DNA of 64,000 bases, from NCBI RefSeq assembly GCF_040518285.1, contig NZ_CP155449.1:2480001-2544000 (forward strand). Reading direction: 5' to 3'. The stretch is from Knoellia sp. S7-12 (GTDB lineage Bacteria; Actinomycetota; Actinomycetes; Actinomycetales; Dermatophilaceae). Positions 34,120 to 42,957 of the stretch are shown here, piece after piece. How positions within the stretch are numbered: the first letter of the stretch is position 1; each line of letters opens with the position of its first letter. The position numbers and the translations under genes were made by a program. The notes below the pieces were generated by a model that worked only from the letters and a program-made list of their open reading frames with translations, was not told the origin of the DNA and did no database searches.

Positions 34120-34125
34120 ACCCTA
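34120..34125 (-). promoter_or_regulatory. -10 box of the MMPL gene, leaderless
   Basis: TAGGGT on the minus strand, 6 bases before GTG 34113. Confidence 0.5.
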
Positions 34126-34162
34126 GGTCCCGGGCCGTGGGACGGGAGGTGACTCGACGGCA

Positions 34163-34168
34163 TACGGT
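34163..34168 (+). promoter_or_regulatory. -10 box of lipB, leaderless
   Basis: TACGGT, 6 bases before ATG 34175, overlapping a copy of CGGCATAC. It is divergent from the MMPL -10 box, 37 bp away. Confidence 0.5.
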
Positions 34169-34174
34169 GTTGTC

Positions 34175-34807
34175 ATGCGTTTTGTGCACTTGGGTTTCGC
34201 TCCTGACCTCGTTGACTACCTCGACGGTTGGGAGCGTCAGCGGGAGGTGCACGCCGCGGTGGCGCAGGGGCGCGAACCAGACACGACGTTGTTGCTCGAG
34301 CACACGGCCGTCTACACCGCTGGCAAGCGCACCCAGCCGGACCAGCGGCCCTTCGACGGGACGCCGGTCGTCGACGTCGATCGCGGCGGGCTGATCACCT
34401 GGCACGGACCGGGCCAGCTCGTCGGCTACCCGATCGTGGCGCTCCAGGAGGTGCCGATCGACGTCGTCGCCCACGTGCGCCGCCTCGAGGACGCCATGAT
34501 GCGGATGACGCGCGAGTTCGGGGTCGAGACGGTCCGCGTCAAAGGCCGCAGTGGCGTGTGGGTCCTCGCCGACGAACGCGGTCCCGACCGCAAGCTGGGC
34601 GCCATCGGCGTGCGGGTGAGCAAGCGCACGACCATGCATGGGTTCGCCCTCAACTGCGACGCCGACCTGTCGTGGGCGGACAACATCGTCGCCTGTGGCA
34701 TCGACGACGCCGGCGTCTCGTCGATCAGCCGCGAGGCTGGCCGGACCGTCACGGTCCAGGACGTCCTCCCCTACGCCGAGAAGCACCTCACCGACGTCCT
34801 CGGCTGA
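34175..34807 (+). CDS. lipB: Octanoyl-ACP:protein N-octanoyltransferase
   Basis: Moves octanoate from ACP to the lipoyl-domain lysine of E2 and GcvH proteins. The 210-aa protein has [44 protein letters not shown], the catalytic Lys140 in [18 protein letters not shown] and Cys174 in NIVACGI, which together form the Cys/Lys dyad. lipA lies 650 bp downstream, and substrates (the two-lipoyl E2) lie 8 kb upstream. The mRNA is probably leaderless. Confidence 0.96.
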   Translation: MRFVHLGFAPDLVDYLDGWERQREVHAAVAQGREPDTTLLLEHTAVYTAGKRTQPDQRPFDGTPVVDVDRGGLITWHGPGQLVGYPIVALQEVPIDVVAHVRRLEDAMMRMTREFGVETVRVKGRSGVWVLADERGPDRKLGAIGVRVSKRTTMHGFALNCDADLSWADNIVACGIDDAGVSSISREAGRTVTVQDVLPYAEKHLTDVLG

Positions 34808-34841
34808 CTTTCCGACAACGACGGCGTATGCCGTCCGCTCG

Positions 34842-35270
34842 TCACCCGCGCGGGGCGCAGCTCAGCGGGTCCGGCAGTTCCGTGATCCGTCCGCACGACT
34901 GATGTGTGTGGTCCTCACTACTGAATGGGTCCCTGCTGGAGTCGATGTCGGCGCTGAGCGTTCCGTCGGAGGAGAGCTGCCAATGGGACACTGACAGGTG
35001 ACCCTCGACACTGGGGGCGGTGACATCGAGCGTTGCACGGCGGCCCTCCTTCAGGGCGCGTCCGAGGCAGGCCAGCTCCTTGGCCCCGGCCTCGGCCGGC
35101 TCCTCCCCCTGCTTCAGCACGACCTCGCCGCAGCTGAATTCGGCCGCGGGAGTGTTCGCCGCAGTGTGGGACGGTGTCGAGACCGACGGCGTCGAGGCTG
35201 GTGGGGACCCGGCGGCTGAGCCGCACGCCGACACGAGCGCAACCAGCCCCGCGCACACGAGTCCCTTCAT
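34842..35270 (-). CDS. Putative lipoprotein
   Basis: A 142-aa exported protein. The first 16 residues are a type-II signal peptide (KGLVCAGLVALVSAC) with lipobox VSAC, so Cys16 should be lipidated. A Ser/Thr/Pro linker follows, then a small cysteine-containing domain with EFSCGEVVLKQGEEPAE, ELACLGRALKEGRRATLDV and HQSCGRITELP. The domain layout resembles small DUF4362-type lipoproteins, but I am not certain. It sits between lipB and lipA on the opposite strand, interrupting a pair that is adjacent in mycobacteria, so it is probably an insertion in this lineage (inference). Confidence 0.8.
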   Translation of the reverse strand: MKGLVCAGLVALVSACGSAAGSPPASTPSVSTPSHTAANTPAAEFSCGEVVLKQGEEPAEAGAKELACLGRALKEGRRATLDVTAPSVEGHLSVSHWQLSSDGTLSADIDSSRDPFSSEDHTHQSCGRITELPDPLSCAPRG

Positions 35271-35441
35271 GCGTCTCTGACGCAACCGCGAGCCACGCGG
35301 TTCCTCGTCCGGCGGACTATCGGCTCCGATCACCCCTGATGGCGCTGAGCACGAGGCAGCCCTGTTCCGAGCCGAGCTGATAGTCGGCCGGCACGTCTCG
35401 AGGGCGGCGAGGGCGAATGTGTGGTGTGGCACACCCGGGCG

Positions 35442-35447
35442 TACGCT
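35442..35447 (+). promoter_or_regulatory. -10 box of lipA, leaderless
   Basis: TACGCT, 7 bases before GTG 35455. This also supports GTG 35455 over the earlier in-frame ATG at 35419. Confidence 0.5.
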
Positions 35448-35454
35448 GGTTCGT

Positions 35455-36480
35455 GTGACTGTCGCACCCGAAGGACGTCGTCTTCTGCGCGTCGAGGCCC
35501 GCAATGCCGAGACCCCCATCGAGCGCAAGCCCGAGTGGATCCGCACCACCGCCAAGATGGGCCCGGAGTACACCCAGCTCCACTCCATGGTGAAAAAGGA
35601 GGGTCTCCACACCGTCTGTCAGGAAGCCAGCTGTCCCAACATCTTTGAGTGCTGGGAAGACAAGGAGGCGACCTTCCTCATCGGCGGTGACGTCTGCACC
35701 CGCCGCTGCGACTTCTGCGACATCGCCACGGGTCGTCCCACCTCTCTCGACCTGGACGAGCCGCGTCGCGTCGCGGAGTCCGTGCAGCAGATGGGTCTGC
35801 GTTACTCCACTGTCACCGGCGTCGCCCGCGACGACCAGCCTGATGGTGCCGCCGGCATCTACGCCGAGACGATCCGTCAGATCCACACCCTCAGTCCCAA
35901 CACCGGCGTCGAGATCCTTCCGCCCGACTTCGGCGCCAAGCCCGAGCTTGTCGGCATGGTCTTCGATGCCCGCCCCGAGGTGTTCGCCCACAACCTCGAG
36001 ACGGTGCCGCGCATCTTCCGGCAGATCCGTCCGGCCTTCACCTACGAGAAGTCCCTCAAAGTCCTCTCGATGGCTCGCGAGGCCGAGCTCGTGACAAAGT
36101 CCAACCTCATCCTCGGGATGGGCGAGGAGGACCACGAGGTCGAACAGGCGATCGCGGACCTCCACGACGCGGGGTGCGACATCCTCACGATCACCCAGTA
36201 CCTCCGCCCCTCGAAGCTGCACCACCCGATCGACCGGTGGGTCAAGCCCGAGGAGTTCGTCCACTGGAGCACCGTCGCCGAGGACCTGGGTTTCAAGGGC
36301 GTCATGGCCGGGCCGCTCGTGCGTTCGTCCTACCGCGCCGGCCGACTGTGGGCCACGGCGATGAAGAAGTGGGGCCGCCCGATCCCCGAGCACCTGTCCC
36401 ACCTCGCCCAGGCTGCCAGCGACCCCGCCCGCCAGGAAGCCGCGTCGTTGGTGGCGCGCTCTCAGCGAGCCGTATCCTGA
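35455..36480 (+). CDS. lipA: Lipoyl synthase
   Basis: Radical-SAM enzyme inserting two sulfurs into octanoyl-lysine. The auxiliary cluster motif is Cys55, Cys60 and Cys66 in [13 protein letters not shown]; the radical-SAM motif is Cys81, Cys85 and Cys88 in [10 protein letters not shown]. Other blocks are [31 protein letters not shown] and [11 protein letters not shown]; the terminal RSSYRAGRL holds the RSSY serine that ligates the auxiliary cluster. 341 aa. It forms the lipoylation pair with lipB, and DUF4191 follows 55 bp later. Confidence 0.97.
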   Translation: MTVAPEGRRLLRVEARNAETPIERKPEWIRTTAKMGPEYTQLHSMVKKEGLHTVCQEASCPNIFECWEDKEATFLIGGDVCTRRCDFCDIATGRPTSLDLDEPRRVAESVQQMGLRYSTVTGVARDDQPDGAAGIYAETIRQIHTLSPNTGVEILPPDFGAKPELVGMVFDARPEVFAHNLETVPRIFRQIRPAFTYEKSLKVLSMAREAELVTKSNLILGMGEEDHEVEQAIADLHDAGCDILTITQYLRPSKLHHPIDRWVKPEEFVHWSTVAEDLGFKGVMAGPLVRSSYRAGRLWATAMKKWGRPIPEHLSHLAQAASDPARQEAASLVARSQRAVS

Positions 36481-36535
36481 TCTGAGCATCAGGGCGTCTC
36501 ACGACGCCACCCAACGACGCAGGAGCACGCACCTC

Positions 36536-37267
36536 GTGGCCAACGAGACCACCGAAGCAAAGAAGCCCGGCCGTTTCGCCGAGATCCGCCAGGCCTACAG
36601 GGCCATCAAGACGCTCGACGCCAAGATCGGGTGGGCCATGCTGTTGGCCGCCCTCATCGCCTTCGCGGTGATCGTCGGCATCGGCTTCCTCCTCGGTGGC
36701 CTGTGGCGCTGGTACCTCATCCTCATCGCGATCCCCACCGCTCTGCTGGCCGCAGTCTTCATCATGAACCGCCGCGGCAACAAGGCCATGTACGGCGCGC
36801 TCGAGGGACAGGCCGGCGCTGCTGGTGCCGCCCTGCAGAGCATCGGCAAGCGTGGCTGGTATGCCTCGACAGAGCCGGTGGCCGTCGACGCCAACCGCGC
36901 TTCCAAGCCCAGCGACATGGCGGGCGCTGCCATGGTGTTTCGCGCCCTCGGACGCCCTGGAATCGTGCTCATCGGTGAGGGCCCCAAGCAGCGCGCCCTC
37001 AAGCTCCTCAAGGCCGAGGAGAAGAAGGTCAATCGGATCGCTCCGGGAGTGCCGGTCCACCTCTGGGTCATCGGCGACGGAGATGACGAGGTCAAGGTCA
37101 GCAAGATCAGCTCCAAACTCACCCGCATGCGCCCCGTGCTCACCAAGGACGAGGCTTCGGTCGTCAACAAGCGCCTCAAGTCCCTCGGCGGGCTGCGCAC
37201 CGGAATTCCGGCGGGGATGGACCCGACCCGCGCTCGCGTCGACCGCAAGGCGATGAAGGGCAAGTAG
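36536..37267 (+). CDS. DUF4191 membrane protein
   Basis: A 243-aa protein of the actinobacterial DUF4191 family, always found beside lipA as far as I recall. A charged head (GRFAEIRQAYRAIKTLDA) precedes two membrane helices (about 38-56 and 61-77). A cytoplasmic domain contains QSIGKRGWYASTEPVAVD, VFRALGRPGIVLIGEGP and HLWVIGDGDDEVKVSKI, with the basic C-terminus DPTRARVDRKAMKGK. Function is unknown. GTG 36536 has an AGGAG site 14 bases upstream, rather far. A 27-bp inverted repeat terminates the operon. Confidence 0.9.
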   Translation: MANETTEAKKPGRFAEIRQAYRAIKTLDAKIGWAMLLAALIAFAVIVGIGFLLGGLWRWYLILIAIPTALLAAVFIMNRRGNKAMYGALEGQAGAAGAALQSIGKRGWYASTEPVAVDANRASKPSDMAGAAMVFRALGRPGIVLIGEGPKQRALKLLKAEEKKVNRIAPGVPVHLWVIGDGDDEVKVSKISSKLTRMRPVLTKDEASVVNKRLKSLGGLRTGIPAGMDPTRARVDRKAMKGK

Positions 37268-37297
37268 GCGAATGATCCGCAGGCACTGACCTGCTGA

Positions 37298-37360
37298 CAT
37301 CGAGATAGACCGACACGCCGCGCCGAATCTCTTGGCGCGGCGTGCCGGTCTATCTCGATG
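37298..37360. terminator. Long bidirectional hairpin between DUF4191 and glpD
   Basis: Arms 37298-37324 and 37334-37360 pair over 27 bp with one A:C mismatch and a 9-base loop. The two genes converge on it. Confidence 0.8.
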
Positions 37361-37375
37361 GGCTGAGAGCCCGGC

Positions 37376-39094
37376 TCAGTTCAGGGCGCGCCCGACGGCG
37401 AGGCTGCGCGTGTCGGGCGCAGCAGTGCGCTCGGCGTTGGCTTCCTGGTCGTTCTGCTCCTTCTGCGACTCTCGCTCCGCCTCAACCCGAGCCGTGTATG
37501 CCGCGACCTCGGTCTCGATGCGTCCTTCGTCCCATGCGAGGGCAGGTGCGACCAGACGCGCCACCGACTCGGCACAGTCGACACCCCGGTCCGGGGTCTC
37601 GATCGAGATCCGAGTGCGCCGGGTGAGGACGTCATCGAGGTGGAGCGCACCTTCGTGGGTCACGGCGTAGACCGCCTCGACCTTGAGGTACTCCTCCGCG
37701 CCCGGGATCGGCTCAAGCAGGCTCGGGTCCTCATCGGCCAGCGCGAAGATCTCCTCGACTGCGGAGCCGTAGCGATCAAGCAGGTGGGTGATCCGCCAGC
37801 CGGGAAGCGCCCGGGCCCGCGCGATCCGGTCAACTTGGTTGATGAGCGCGTGATAGCCCTGCGCACCCACGAGCGGGATGTTCTCGGTGACGCTGTCGGG
37901 CAGGCTCCCCACGACGTCGGCGCGGATGGCGTCGACGGCGTCCTTGGCCATGACCCGATAGGTCGTGTACTTGCCACCAGCGACCGAGTACAGCCCTGGT
38001 TGGGGCCGGGCCACCGCATGCTCGCGGGACAACTGACTGGTCGACTCACTCTCGCCAGAGAGCAAAGGCCGCAGACCGGCATACACACCTTGGATGTCGT
38101 CGTGGGTGAGAGGCACGGCGAGCACCTTGTTGACGTGTTCGAGGATGTAGTCGAGGTCGGCCTCGCTGGCGGCCGGGTGGGCCTTGTCGAGCTCCCAGTC
38201 GGTGTCCGTCGTCCCGATGATCCAGTGCGTCCCCCACGGGATGACGAAGAGCACGGACTTCTCGGTGCGCAGGATGAGACCGGTCTCGGAGTTGATCCGA
38301 TCGCGGGGGACGACGATGTGCACGCCCTTCGAGGCGCGGACGTTGAAGCGGCCGCGGCCGCCGGCGAGCGTCTGGATGTCATCGGTCCAGACACCAGTGC
38401 AGTTGATGACGACGTTGGCGCGCACATCGACCGTGTCCCCCGTCTCGACGTCCTCGACCGTGGCTCCGACGATCCGCTCGCCCGCGTGGGTGAGCGCCGT
38501 GACCCGCGCCGAGTTGAGGAGTGTGGCGCCATAGGACCCGGCGGTGCGCGCGACGGTGAGGGTGTGCCGCGCGTCATCGGCTTGCGCGTCGTAGTACATG
38601 AGGGCACCCGTGAGGGCCGAACGCTTGAGGCCCGGGGCCATGCTCAGGGCCCGGGTGCGGGAGAGCTGCTTGTGTCGAGGCACTGAGCGCGCCCCGCCCA
38701 TGCTGTCGTAGAGCGTCAATCCGGCTGTGACATACGGCCGCTCCCAGATGCGATGGGTCAGCGGGTAGAGGAAGGACACCGGCTTCACGAGGTGCGGTGC
38801 GATCGAGGTGAGCATCAGCTCGCGCTCGTGCAGGGCCTCACGCACGAGTCCGAAGTTCAGCTGCTCGAGGTAGCGCAACCCGCCGTGGAAGAGTTTCGAG
38901 GAGCGCGAAGACGTGCCCGAGGCGAAGTCGCGCTGTTCGACCAGGGCGACACTTAGCCCCCGCGTCGCCGCATCGAGGGCGACCCCGGCACCGGTCACCC
39001 CGCCACCGATGACAAGGACGTCGAAGTCCTTCTCAGACAGCCGTTTCCACGCCGCAGCGCGATAGGTGTTGTCCAACCTTGGTGAGCTCGGCAT
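37376..39094 (-). CDS. glpD: Glycerol-3-phosphate dehydrogenase, FAD-dependent
   Basis: Membrane-associated oxidation of glycerol-3-phosphate to dihydroxyacetone phosphate. FAD loop DVLVIGGGVTGAGVALDA, then RDFASGTSSRSSKLFHGGLR, LYDSMGGARSVPRHK, YYDAQADDARHTLTVARTA, NCTGVWTDDI, FVIPWGTHWIIGTTDTDWE, VYAGLRPLL and VAGGKYTTYRVMAKDAVD; 572 aa including the C-terminal helical domain. ATG 39094 has GGAGAT upstream. It is divergent from glpFK. Confidence 0.96.
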   Translation of the reverse strand: MPSSPRLDNTYRAAAWKRLSEKDFDVLVIGGGVTGAGVALDAATRGLSVALVEQRDFASGTSSRSSKLFHGGLRYLEQLNFGLVREALHERELMLTSIAPHLVKPVSFLYPLTHRIWERPYVTAGLTLYDSMGGARSVPRHKQLSRTRALSMAPGLKRSALTGALMYYDAQADDARHTLTVARTAGSYGATLLNSARVTALTHAGERIVGATVEDVETGDTVDVRANVVINCTGVWTDDIQTLAGGRGRFNVRASKGVHIVVPRDRINSETGLILRTEKSVLFVIPWGTHWIIGTTDTDWELDKAHPAASEADLDYILEHVNKVLAVPLTHDDIQGVYAGLRPLLSGESESTSQLSREHAVARPQPGLYSVAGGKYTTYRVMAKDAVDAIRADVVGSLPDSVTENIPLVGAQGYHALINQVDRIARARALPGWRITHLLDRYGSAVEEIFALADEDPSLLEPIPGAEEYLKVEAVYAVTHEGALHLDDVLTRRTRISIETPDRGVDCAESVARLVAPALAWDEGRIETEVAAYTARVEAERESQKEQNDQEANAERTAAPDTRSLAVGRALN

Positions 39095-39152
39095 CAGGAT
39101 CTCCCTGCGTCGGAATGGGGCCAAGCCATTCGCATAACCCCGCTTCCTGTCG

Positions 39153-39168
39153 ACTCTACGACTAGGGT
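39153..39168. promoter_or_regulatory. Divergent -10 boxes of glpD and glpF
   Basis: Minus-strand TAGAGT (39153-39158) and plus-strand TAGGGT (39163-39168) are only 4 bp apart, flanked by two GTCGAC sites. Polymerases for the two operons would compete, so one regulator bound here could control both. Leaders of about 50-70 bases follow on each side. No known GlpR operator was recognised. Confidence 0.45.
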
Positions 39169-39245
39169 CGACAACACCGAACATCGGCAAAGACGCCGCC
39201 GCGATGGGATTCGTCCGGCTGCTGCCGCGACGCGAAAGGTTTCAC

Positions 39246-39971
39246 GTGGAGAATTTGGGATTCGGGGACATCGTCCTCTACGAAACCATCGGCACGGGTC
39301 TGTTGATCCTGCTGGGTTGTGGTGTGGTCGCCAATGTGGCGCTCACCAAGACCAAAGGCTTCAACGGGGGTTTCCTCCTCGTCAACTTCGGCTGGGGCAT
39401 CGGCGTCTTTGCCGGTGTGTATGCCGCTTACAAGTCCGGGGCGCACCTCAACCCCGCCGTCACGCTGGGCCTGCTCTCGTCGGGCGCCGACATCGGGGCG
39501 ACGCAGGTCGCGGGCTACTTCATCGGGCAGTTCCTCGGGGCCTTCCTCGGAGCCGTCCTCTGCTGGTTGGCCTATCGGCTGCACTTCGACGACCCGGACA
39601 GCGACCCGGACGCCAAGCTGGCGGTCTTCTCGACCGGTCCCGCCATCTCCAGCCCGGTGTGGAACGTCGTCACCGAGGTGATCGGCACCTTCGTCCTGGT
39701 CTTCGTCATCATCGCCTTCGGCAAGACGCCCTCACAGCTCGGCCCGCTGGCCGTCGCCCTGCTCGTCGTCGGCATCGGCGCCAGCCTCGGAGGCCCCACC
39801 GGCTACGCCATCAACCCGGCCCGAGACCTTGGCCCCCGCATCGCCCACGCCCTACTGCCGATCAAGGGCAAGGGCTCCAGCAACTGGGGATATTCGTGGG
39901 TGCCTGTCGTCGGGCCGATCATCGGCGGCGTTCTCGCAGGCCTCGCCGCAAACGCACTCAACTACGTCTGA
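39246..39971 (+). CDS. glpF: Glycerol facilitator (MIP/aquaporin family)
   Basis: A 241-aa channel with six membrane helices and the two half-helix NPA motifs, HLNPAVTLGLL and YAINPARDLGPR. The Asp after NPAR (NPARD) is typical of aquaglyceroporins. The start is set at GTG 39246, giving VENLGFGDIVLYET, 5 bases after an AAAGG site; ATG 39204 would add a basic non-homologous stretch. It is followed after 30 bp by glpK in the same operon. Confidence 0.93.
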   Translation: MENLGFGDIVLYETIGTGLLILLGCGVVANVALTKTKGFNGGFLLVNFGWGIGVFAGVYAAYKSGAHLNPAVTLGLLSSGADIGATQVAGYFIGQFLGAFLGAVLCWLAYRLHFDDPDSDPDAKLAVFSTGPAISSPVWNVVTEVIGTFVLVFVIIAFGKTPSQLGPLAVALLVVGIGASLGGPTGYAINPARDLGPRIAHALLPIKGKGSSNWGYSWVPVVGPIIGGVLAGLAANALNYV

Positions 39972-40001
39972 CCCAACCGAGCCTCAAGGAGCTGAACCCG
40001 C

Positions 40002-41525
40002 ATGGCAGAGAAGCAGACCTACATCCTGTCGATCGACCAAGGAACGACCAGCACGCGCGCGATGGTCTTCGACCATGGTGGGGCCGTCGTCTCGGCCGAC
40101 CAGGTCGAGCACGAGCAGATCTTCCCCAAGGCCGGGTGGGTCGAGCACGACCCGCTCGAGATCTGGGAGAACACACGCAAGGTCATCGGCGGTGCGCTCG
40201 CCAAGGCCAACCTCAACAGCAAGCACATCGAGGCCATCGGCATCACCAACCAGCGTGAGACGGCAGTCGTCTGGGACAAGTCCAACGGTCAGCCGGTCTA
40301 CAACGCCATCGTGTGGCAGGACACCCGGACCCAGAAGATCGTCGACGAGCTCGCGGGTGACGAGGGCGTCGACAAGTACAAGGCCAAGGTCGGCCTCCCC
40401 CTCGCGACCTACTTCTCAGGCCCCAAGGTCCGCTGGATCCTCGACAACGTCGAGGGCGCGCGCGAGCGCGCCGAGAAGGGCGAGCTGCTCTTCGGCAACA
40501 CCGACACCTGGGTCCTGTGGAACCTCACCGGCGGCGCCGAGAACGACGGTGTGCACATCACCGATGTGACCAACGCCAGCCGCACCCTGCTCATGGACCT
40601 CGAGACGTTGACGTGGGATGAGGGGATCGCCTCCGACATGGGCATCCCCATGTCGATGCTTCCCGAGATCCGTTCCTCCTCCGAGGTCTATGGCGAAGCC
40701 AAGCCGGGTGTCCTCAACGGCACCCCGGTCGCTGGCATCCTGGGTGACCAGCAGGCCGCGACGTTCGGCCAGGCCTGCCTCGAGAAGGGCATGGCCAAGA
40801 ATACCTACGGCACGGGCAACTTCATGCTCCTCAACACCGGTGAGGAGAAGGTGCCCAGCGAGAACGGCCTGCTCACGACGGTCTGCTACAAGATCGGTGA
40901 CAACGCACCCATCTATGCCCTCGAGGGTTCGATCGCGGTCACCGGCTCGCTCGTGCAGTGGGTCCGTGACAACCTCGGGCTCATCGGCAGCGCACCGGAG
41001 ATCGAGAAGCTCGCGATGAGCGTCGAGGACAACGGTGGGTGCTACTTCGTGCCCGCGTTCTCGGGCCTGTTCGCACCTCACTGGCGCAGTGATGCTCGCG
41101 GCGCTCTCGTGGGTCTGACCCGCTTCGTCAACAAGGGACACATCGCCCGAGCGGTCCTGGAGGCCACGGCTTTCCAGACCCGTGAGGTTCTGGATGCGAT
41201 GAACGCTGATTCCGGCGTCCCGCTCACCGAGCTCAAGGTCGACGGCGGCATGGTCGTCAACGAGACGCTCATGCAGTTCCAGGCCGACCTCCTCGGTGTC
41301 GACGTCGTGCGCCCCAAGGTCGCGGAGACGACAGCCCTTGGTGCCGCCTATGCCGCGGGTCTCGCCGTCGGCTATTGGGAGACCGAGGACGACATCGTCG
41401 AGAACTGGGTCGAGGACAAGCGCTGGAGTCCGCAGATGGACGAGGAGGAGCGCGAGCGCCTCTATCGCAACTGGAAGAAGGCCGTCACCAAGACGCTGGA
41501 CTGGGTCGACGACGACGTCAACTGA
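40002..41525 (+). CDS. glpK: Glycerol kinase
   Basis: ATP-dependent phosphorylation of glycerol in the cytoplasm. The FGGY-family start [102 protein letters not shown] and [20 protein letters not shown] cover the full 507 aa. An AGGAG site lies about 13 bases before the ATG. It works with GlpF (uptake) and GlpD (oxidation). A G+C-rich hairpin follows. Confidence 0.97.
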   Translation: MAEKQTYILSIDQGTTSTRAMVFDHGGAVVSADQVEHEQIFPKAGWVEHDPLEIWENTRKVIGGALAKANLNSKHIEAIGITNQRETAVVWDKSNGQPVYNAIVWQDTRTQKIVDELAGDEGVDKYKAKVGLPLATYFSGPKVRWILDNVEGARERAEKGELLFGNTDTWVLWNLTGGAENDGVHITDVTNASRTLLMDLETLTWDEGIASDMGIPMSMLPEIRSSSEVYGEAKPGVLNGTPVAGILGDQQAATFGQACLEKGMAKNTYGTGNFMLLNTGEEKVPSENGLLTTVCYKIGDNAPIYALEGSIAVTGSLVQWVRDNLGLIGSAPEIEKLAMSVEDNGGCYFVPAFSGLFAPHWRSDARGALVGLTRFVNKGHIARAVLEATAFQTREVLDAMNADSGVPLTELKVDGGMVVNETLMQFQADLLGVDVVRPKVAETTALGAAYAAGLAVGYWETEDDIVENWVEDKRWSPQMDEEERERLYRNWKKAVTKTLDWVDDDVN

Positions 41526-41544
41526 TCGCTGACACAGACGCTGC

Positions 41545-41577
41545 GGGGCGTCGCCGAGCCCAGCTCGGCGGCGCCCC
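41545..41577 (+). terminator. Terminator after glpK
   Basis: Arms 41545-41558 and 41564-41577 form a 14-bp stem with one G-U pair and a 5-base loop, followed by TTT. Confidence 0.8.
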
Positions 41578-41646
41578 TTTGCGCGCCCTGCGGCTGCAGG
41601 CGTCCACGTGCTGAGTTCTCGCTCGCCGTCCGTGGGCGGTCGGGTC

Positions 41647-41652
41647 TAACGT
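41647..41652 (+). promoter_or_regulatory. -10 box of the lysE-family gene, leaderless
   Basis: TAACGT, 7 bases before ATG 41660. Confidence 0.45.
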
Positions 41653-41659
41653 GCGATGT

Positions 41660-42307
41660 ATGCCGTCCGCCACCACCGTTGCCGCGTTCGCTGGCGCGTC
41701 CCTCCTGCTCATCCTCCTGCCCGGCCCGGCCATGCTCTTCCTCGTGGCGCGAGGCGTCTCTGGTGGTCGTCGAGCAGGGGTGATGTCAGCGCTCGGTGTC
41801 GATTCCGCGACCGCCACCTACGTCGTCGCCACCGCGCTCGGGCTCACCGCCGTCCTGGCCACGTCGGCGCTGGCCCTCTCCGTCGTGAGATACGTCGGAG
41901 CGGCATATCTCGTCTGGCTCGGCATCGGTGTCCTGCGAAGTCGTGGCGCCACCACCACCGTCGACGCACCGGTCGTCCCGGCGCCGCCGAGCGACTGGAC
42001 GAGCTGGCGGCAGGGCTACCTCGTCGGCATCGCCAACCCCAAGGTGGCGTTGTTCTTCCTGGCGTTCTTCCCCCAGTTCCTCGACCCGGCGCGAGGCTCG
42101 ATGACCGGCCAGATCCTCGTCCTGGGCGCAGTGTTCGTCGCGATAGGTCTCGTCTTCGACGCGAGCTATGGCGCGCTTGCCGGCACGATTGCGTCCCGCC
42201 TCAGCGCTCGCCGGGGCCGGAGTTCAACCAAGGGCAAGATCGCAATCGGCCTGACCTACATCGGGCTCGGCGGCTTCACCGCGGCCACCGGGTCACGCAC
42301 GCTCTGA
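41660..42307 (+). CDS. LysE/RhtB-family amino-acid exporter
   Basis: A 215-aa inner-membrane protein with about six hydrophobic segments. FAGASLLLILLPGPAMLFLV carries the family's PGP motif in the first helix, followed by GVDSATATYVVATALGL, AAYLVWLGIGVLRSRG, the conserved GYLVGIANPKVALFFLAFFP and a C-terminal GLTYIGLGG. Likely exports an amino acid or derivative. ATG 41660 is preferred because of the -10 box; the in-frame GTG at 41651 overlaps that box. Confidence 0.92.
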   Translation: MPSATTVAAFAGASLLLILLPGPAMLFLVARGVSGGRRAGVMSALGVDSATATYVVATALGLTAVLATSALALSVVRYVGAAYLVWLGIGVLRSRGATTTVDAPVVPAPPSDWTSWRQGYLVGIANPKVALFFLAFFPQFLDPARGSMTGQILVLGAVFVAIGLVFDASYGALAGTIASRLSARRGRSSTKGKIAIGLTYIGLGGFTAATGSRTL

Positions 42308-42315
42308 ACACCACG

Positions 42316-42363
42316 CCTTGTGTGCCTCAGCGGACGCCAGAGCGTTCCCTCAGGCACACGAGG
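42316..42363. terminator. Hairpin between lysE-like and RDD genes
   Basis: Arms 42316-42330 and 42349-42363 pair over 15 bp with one G-U pair and one mismatch, with an 18-base loop. Convergent genes on both sides. Confidence 0.6.
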
Positions 42364-42369
42364 CAGGTT

Positions 42370-42786
42370 TCAGCGGCGGACGATGACCGTTCCAGCGGCC
42401 GCGTCGTGGAAGCCGCGACCGTTGCGGTCCGAGAGCACGGCCGGCACGAAGAGGCACAGCAGGGCTGACCGGATGAGGACCTGGAGCGGGAACGAACCCG
42501 GGCGCACCTGAAGGACCTGCATCCGCAGGAGCGCCTGACCGGGAGTCGCGGCGAAGGCCGTGATGCTGAGGATGTTGATCACCGCAAGGACGCCGAGCGG
42601 CACGAAGGACTGCGCTCCCCCAGCCCCGAGTTCGGCTCCGAACGCGAGGATCGAGATGAGCTGGGCGAGGAACCAGTCGACGAGCAGCCCCAGTGCCCGT
42701 CGCCACAGCGGAGCCATCGATCCGGGACCGGAAGCCGGCATGCCGAGCTGCTGACCGGCATACTCCTGCGTTTGTTCCGTGCTCAC
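42370..42786 (-). CDS. RDD-family membrane protein
   Basis: A 138-aa protein with an RDD domain: [20 protein letters not shown] (Arg and Asp of the name), a second membrane stretch ([20 protein letters not shown]), [11 protein letters not shown] and a third hydrophobic segment followed by [20 protein letters not shown] 42786 is selected because TACAGT lies 6 bp upstream; the GTG at 42807 would precede the promoter. Beside glnA, as in mycobacteria (Rv2219A). Transport of an unknown solute or ion is possible. Confidence 0.88.
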   Translation of the reverse strand: MSTEQTQEYAGQQLGMPASGPGSMAPLWRRALGLLVDWFLAQLISILAFGAELGAGGAQSFVPLGVLAVINILSITAFAATPGQALLRMQVLQVRPGSFPLQVLIRSALLCLFVPAVLSDRNGRGFHDAAAGTVIVRR

Positions 42787-42792
42787 AGCAGG

Positions 42793-42798
42793 ACTGTA
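42793..42798 (-). promoter_or_regulatory. -10 box of the RDD gene, leaderless
   Basis: TACAGT on the minus strand, 6 bases before GTG 42786; it overlaps the octamer GTATGCCG at 42796. Confidence 0.5.
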
Positions 42799-42850
42799 TG
42801 CCGTCACACGACGGACGCTCCTGACGGGTGGCCGCCGCCTCTGGCAGGGT

Positions 42851-42904
42851 GTAACACCGGTGAAACATTCGGGTCATGGTCGAGAAACCCCCCGCACATA
42901 GGGT
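42851..42904 (+). promoter_or_regulatory. GlnR tandem operator and -10 box of glnA
   Basis: Four half-sites GTAAC (42851-42855), GAAAC (42862-42866), GTCAT (42873-42877) and GAAAC (42884-42888) are each separated by exactly 6 bases. This matches the published actinobacterial GlnR consensus of gTnAc and GaAAc boxes. A TAGGGT -10 box (42899-42904) follows 10 bp later, so GlnR would take the place of a -35 element and activate transcription under nitrogen limitation. Confidence 0.85.
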
Positions 42905-42957
42905 TTCGATCATGCCCGGGCGCCGCCCGACCTTCCCTTTTGCCTAGGAGGCCCCAC

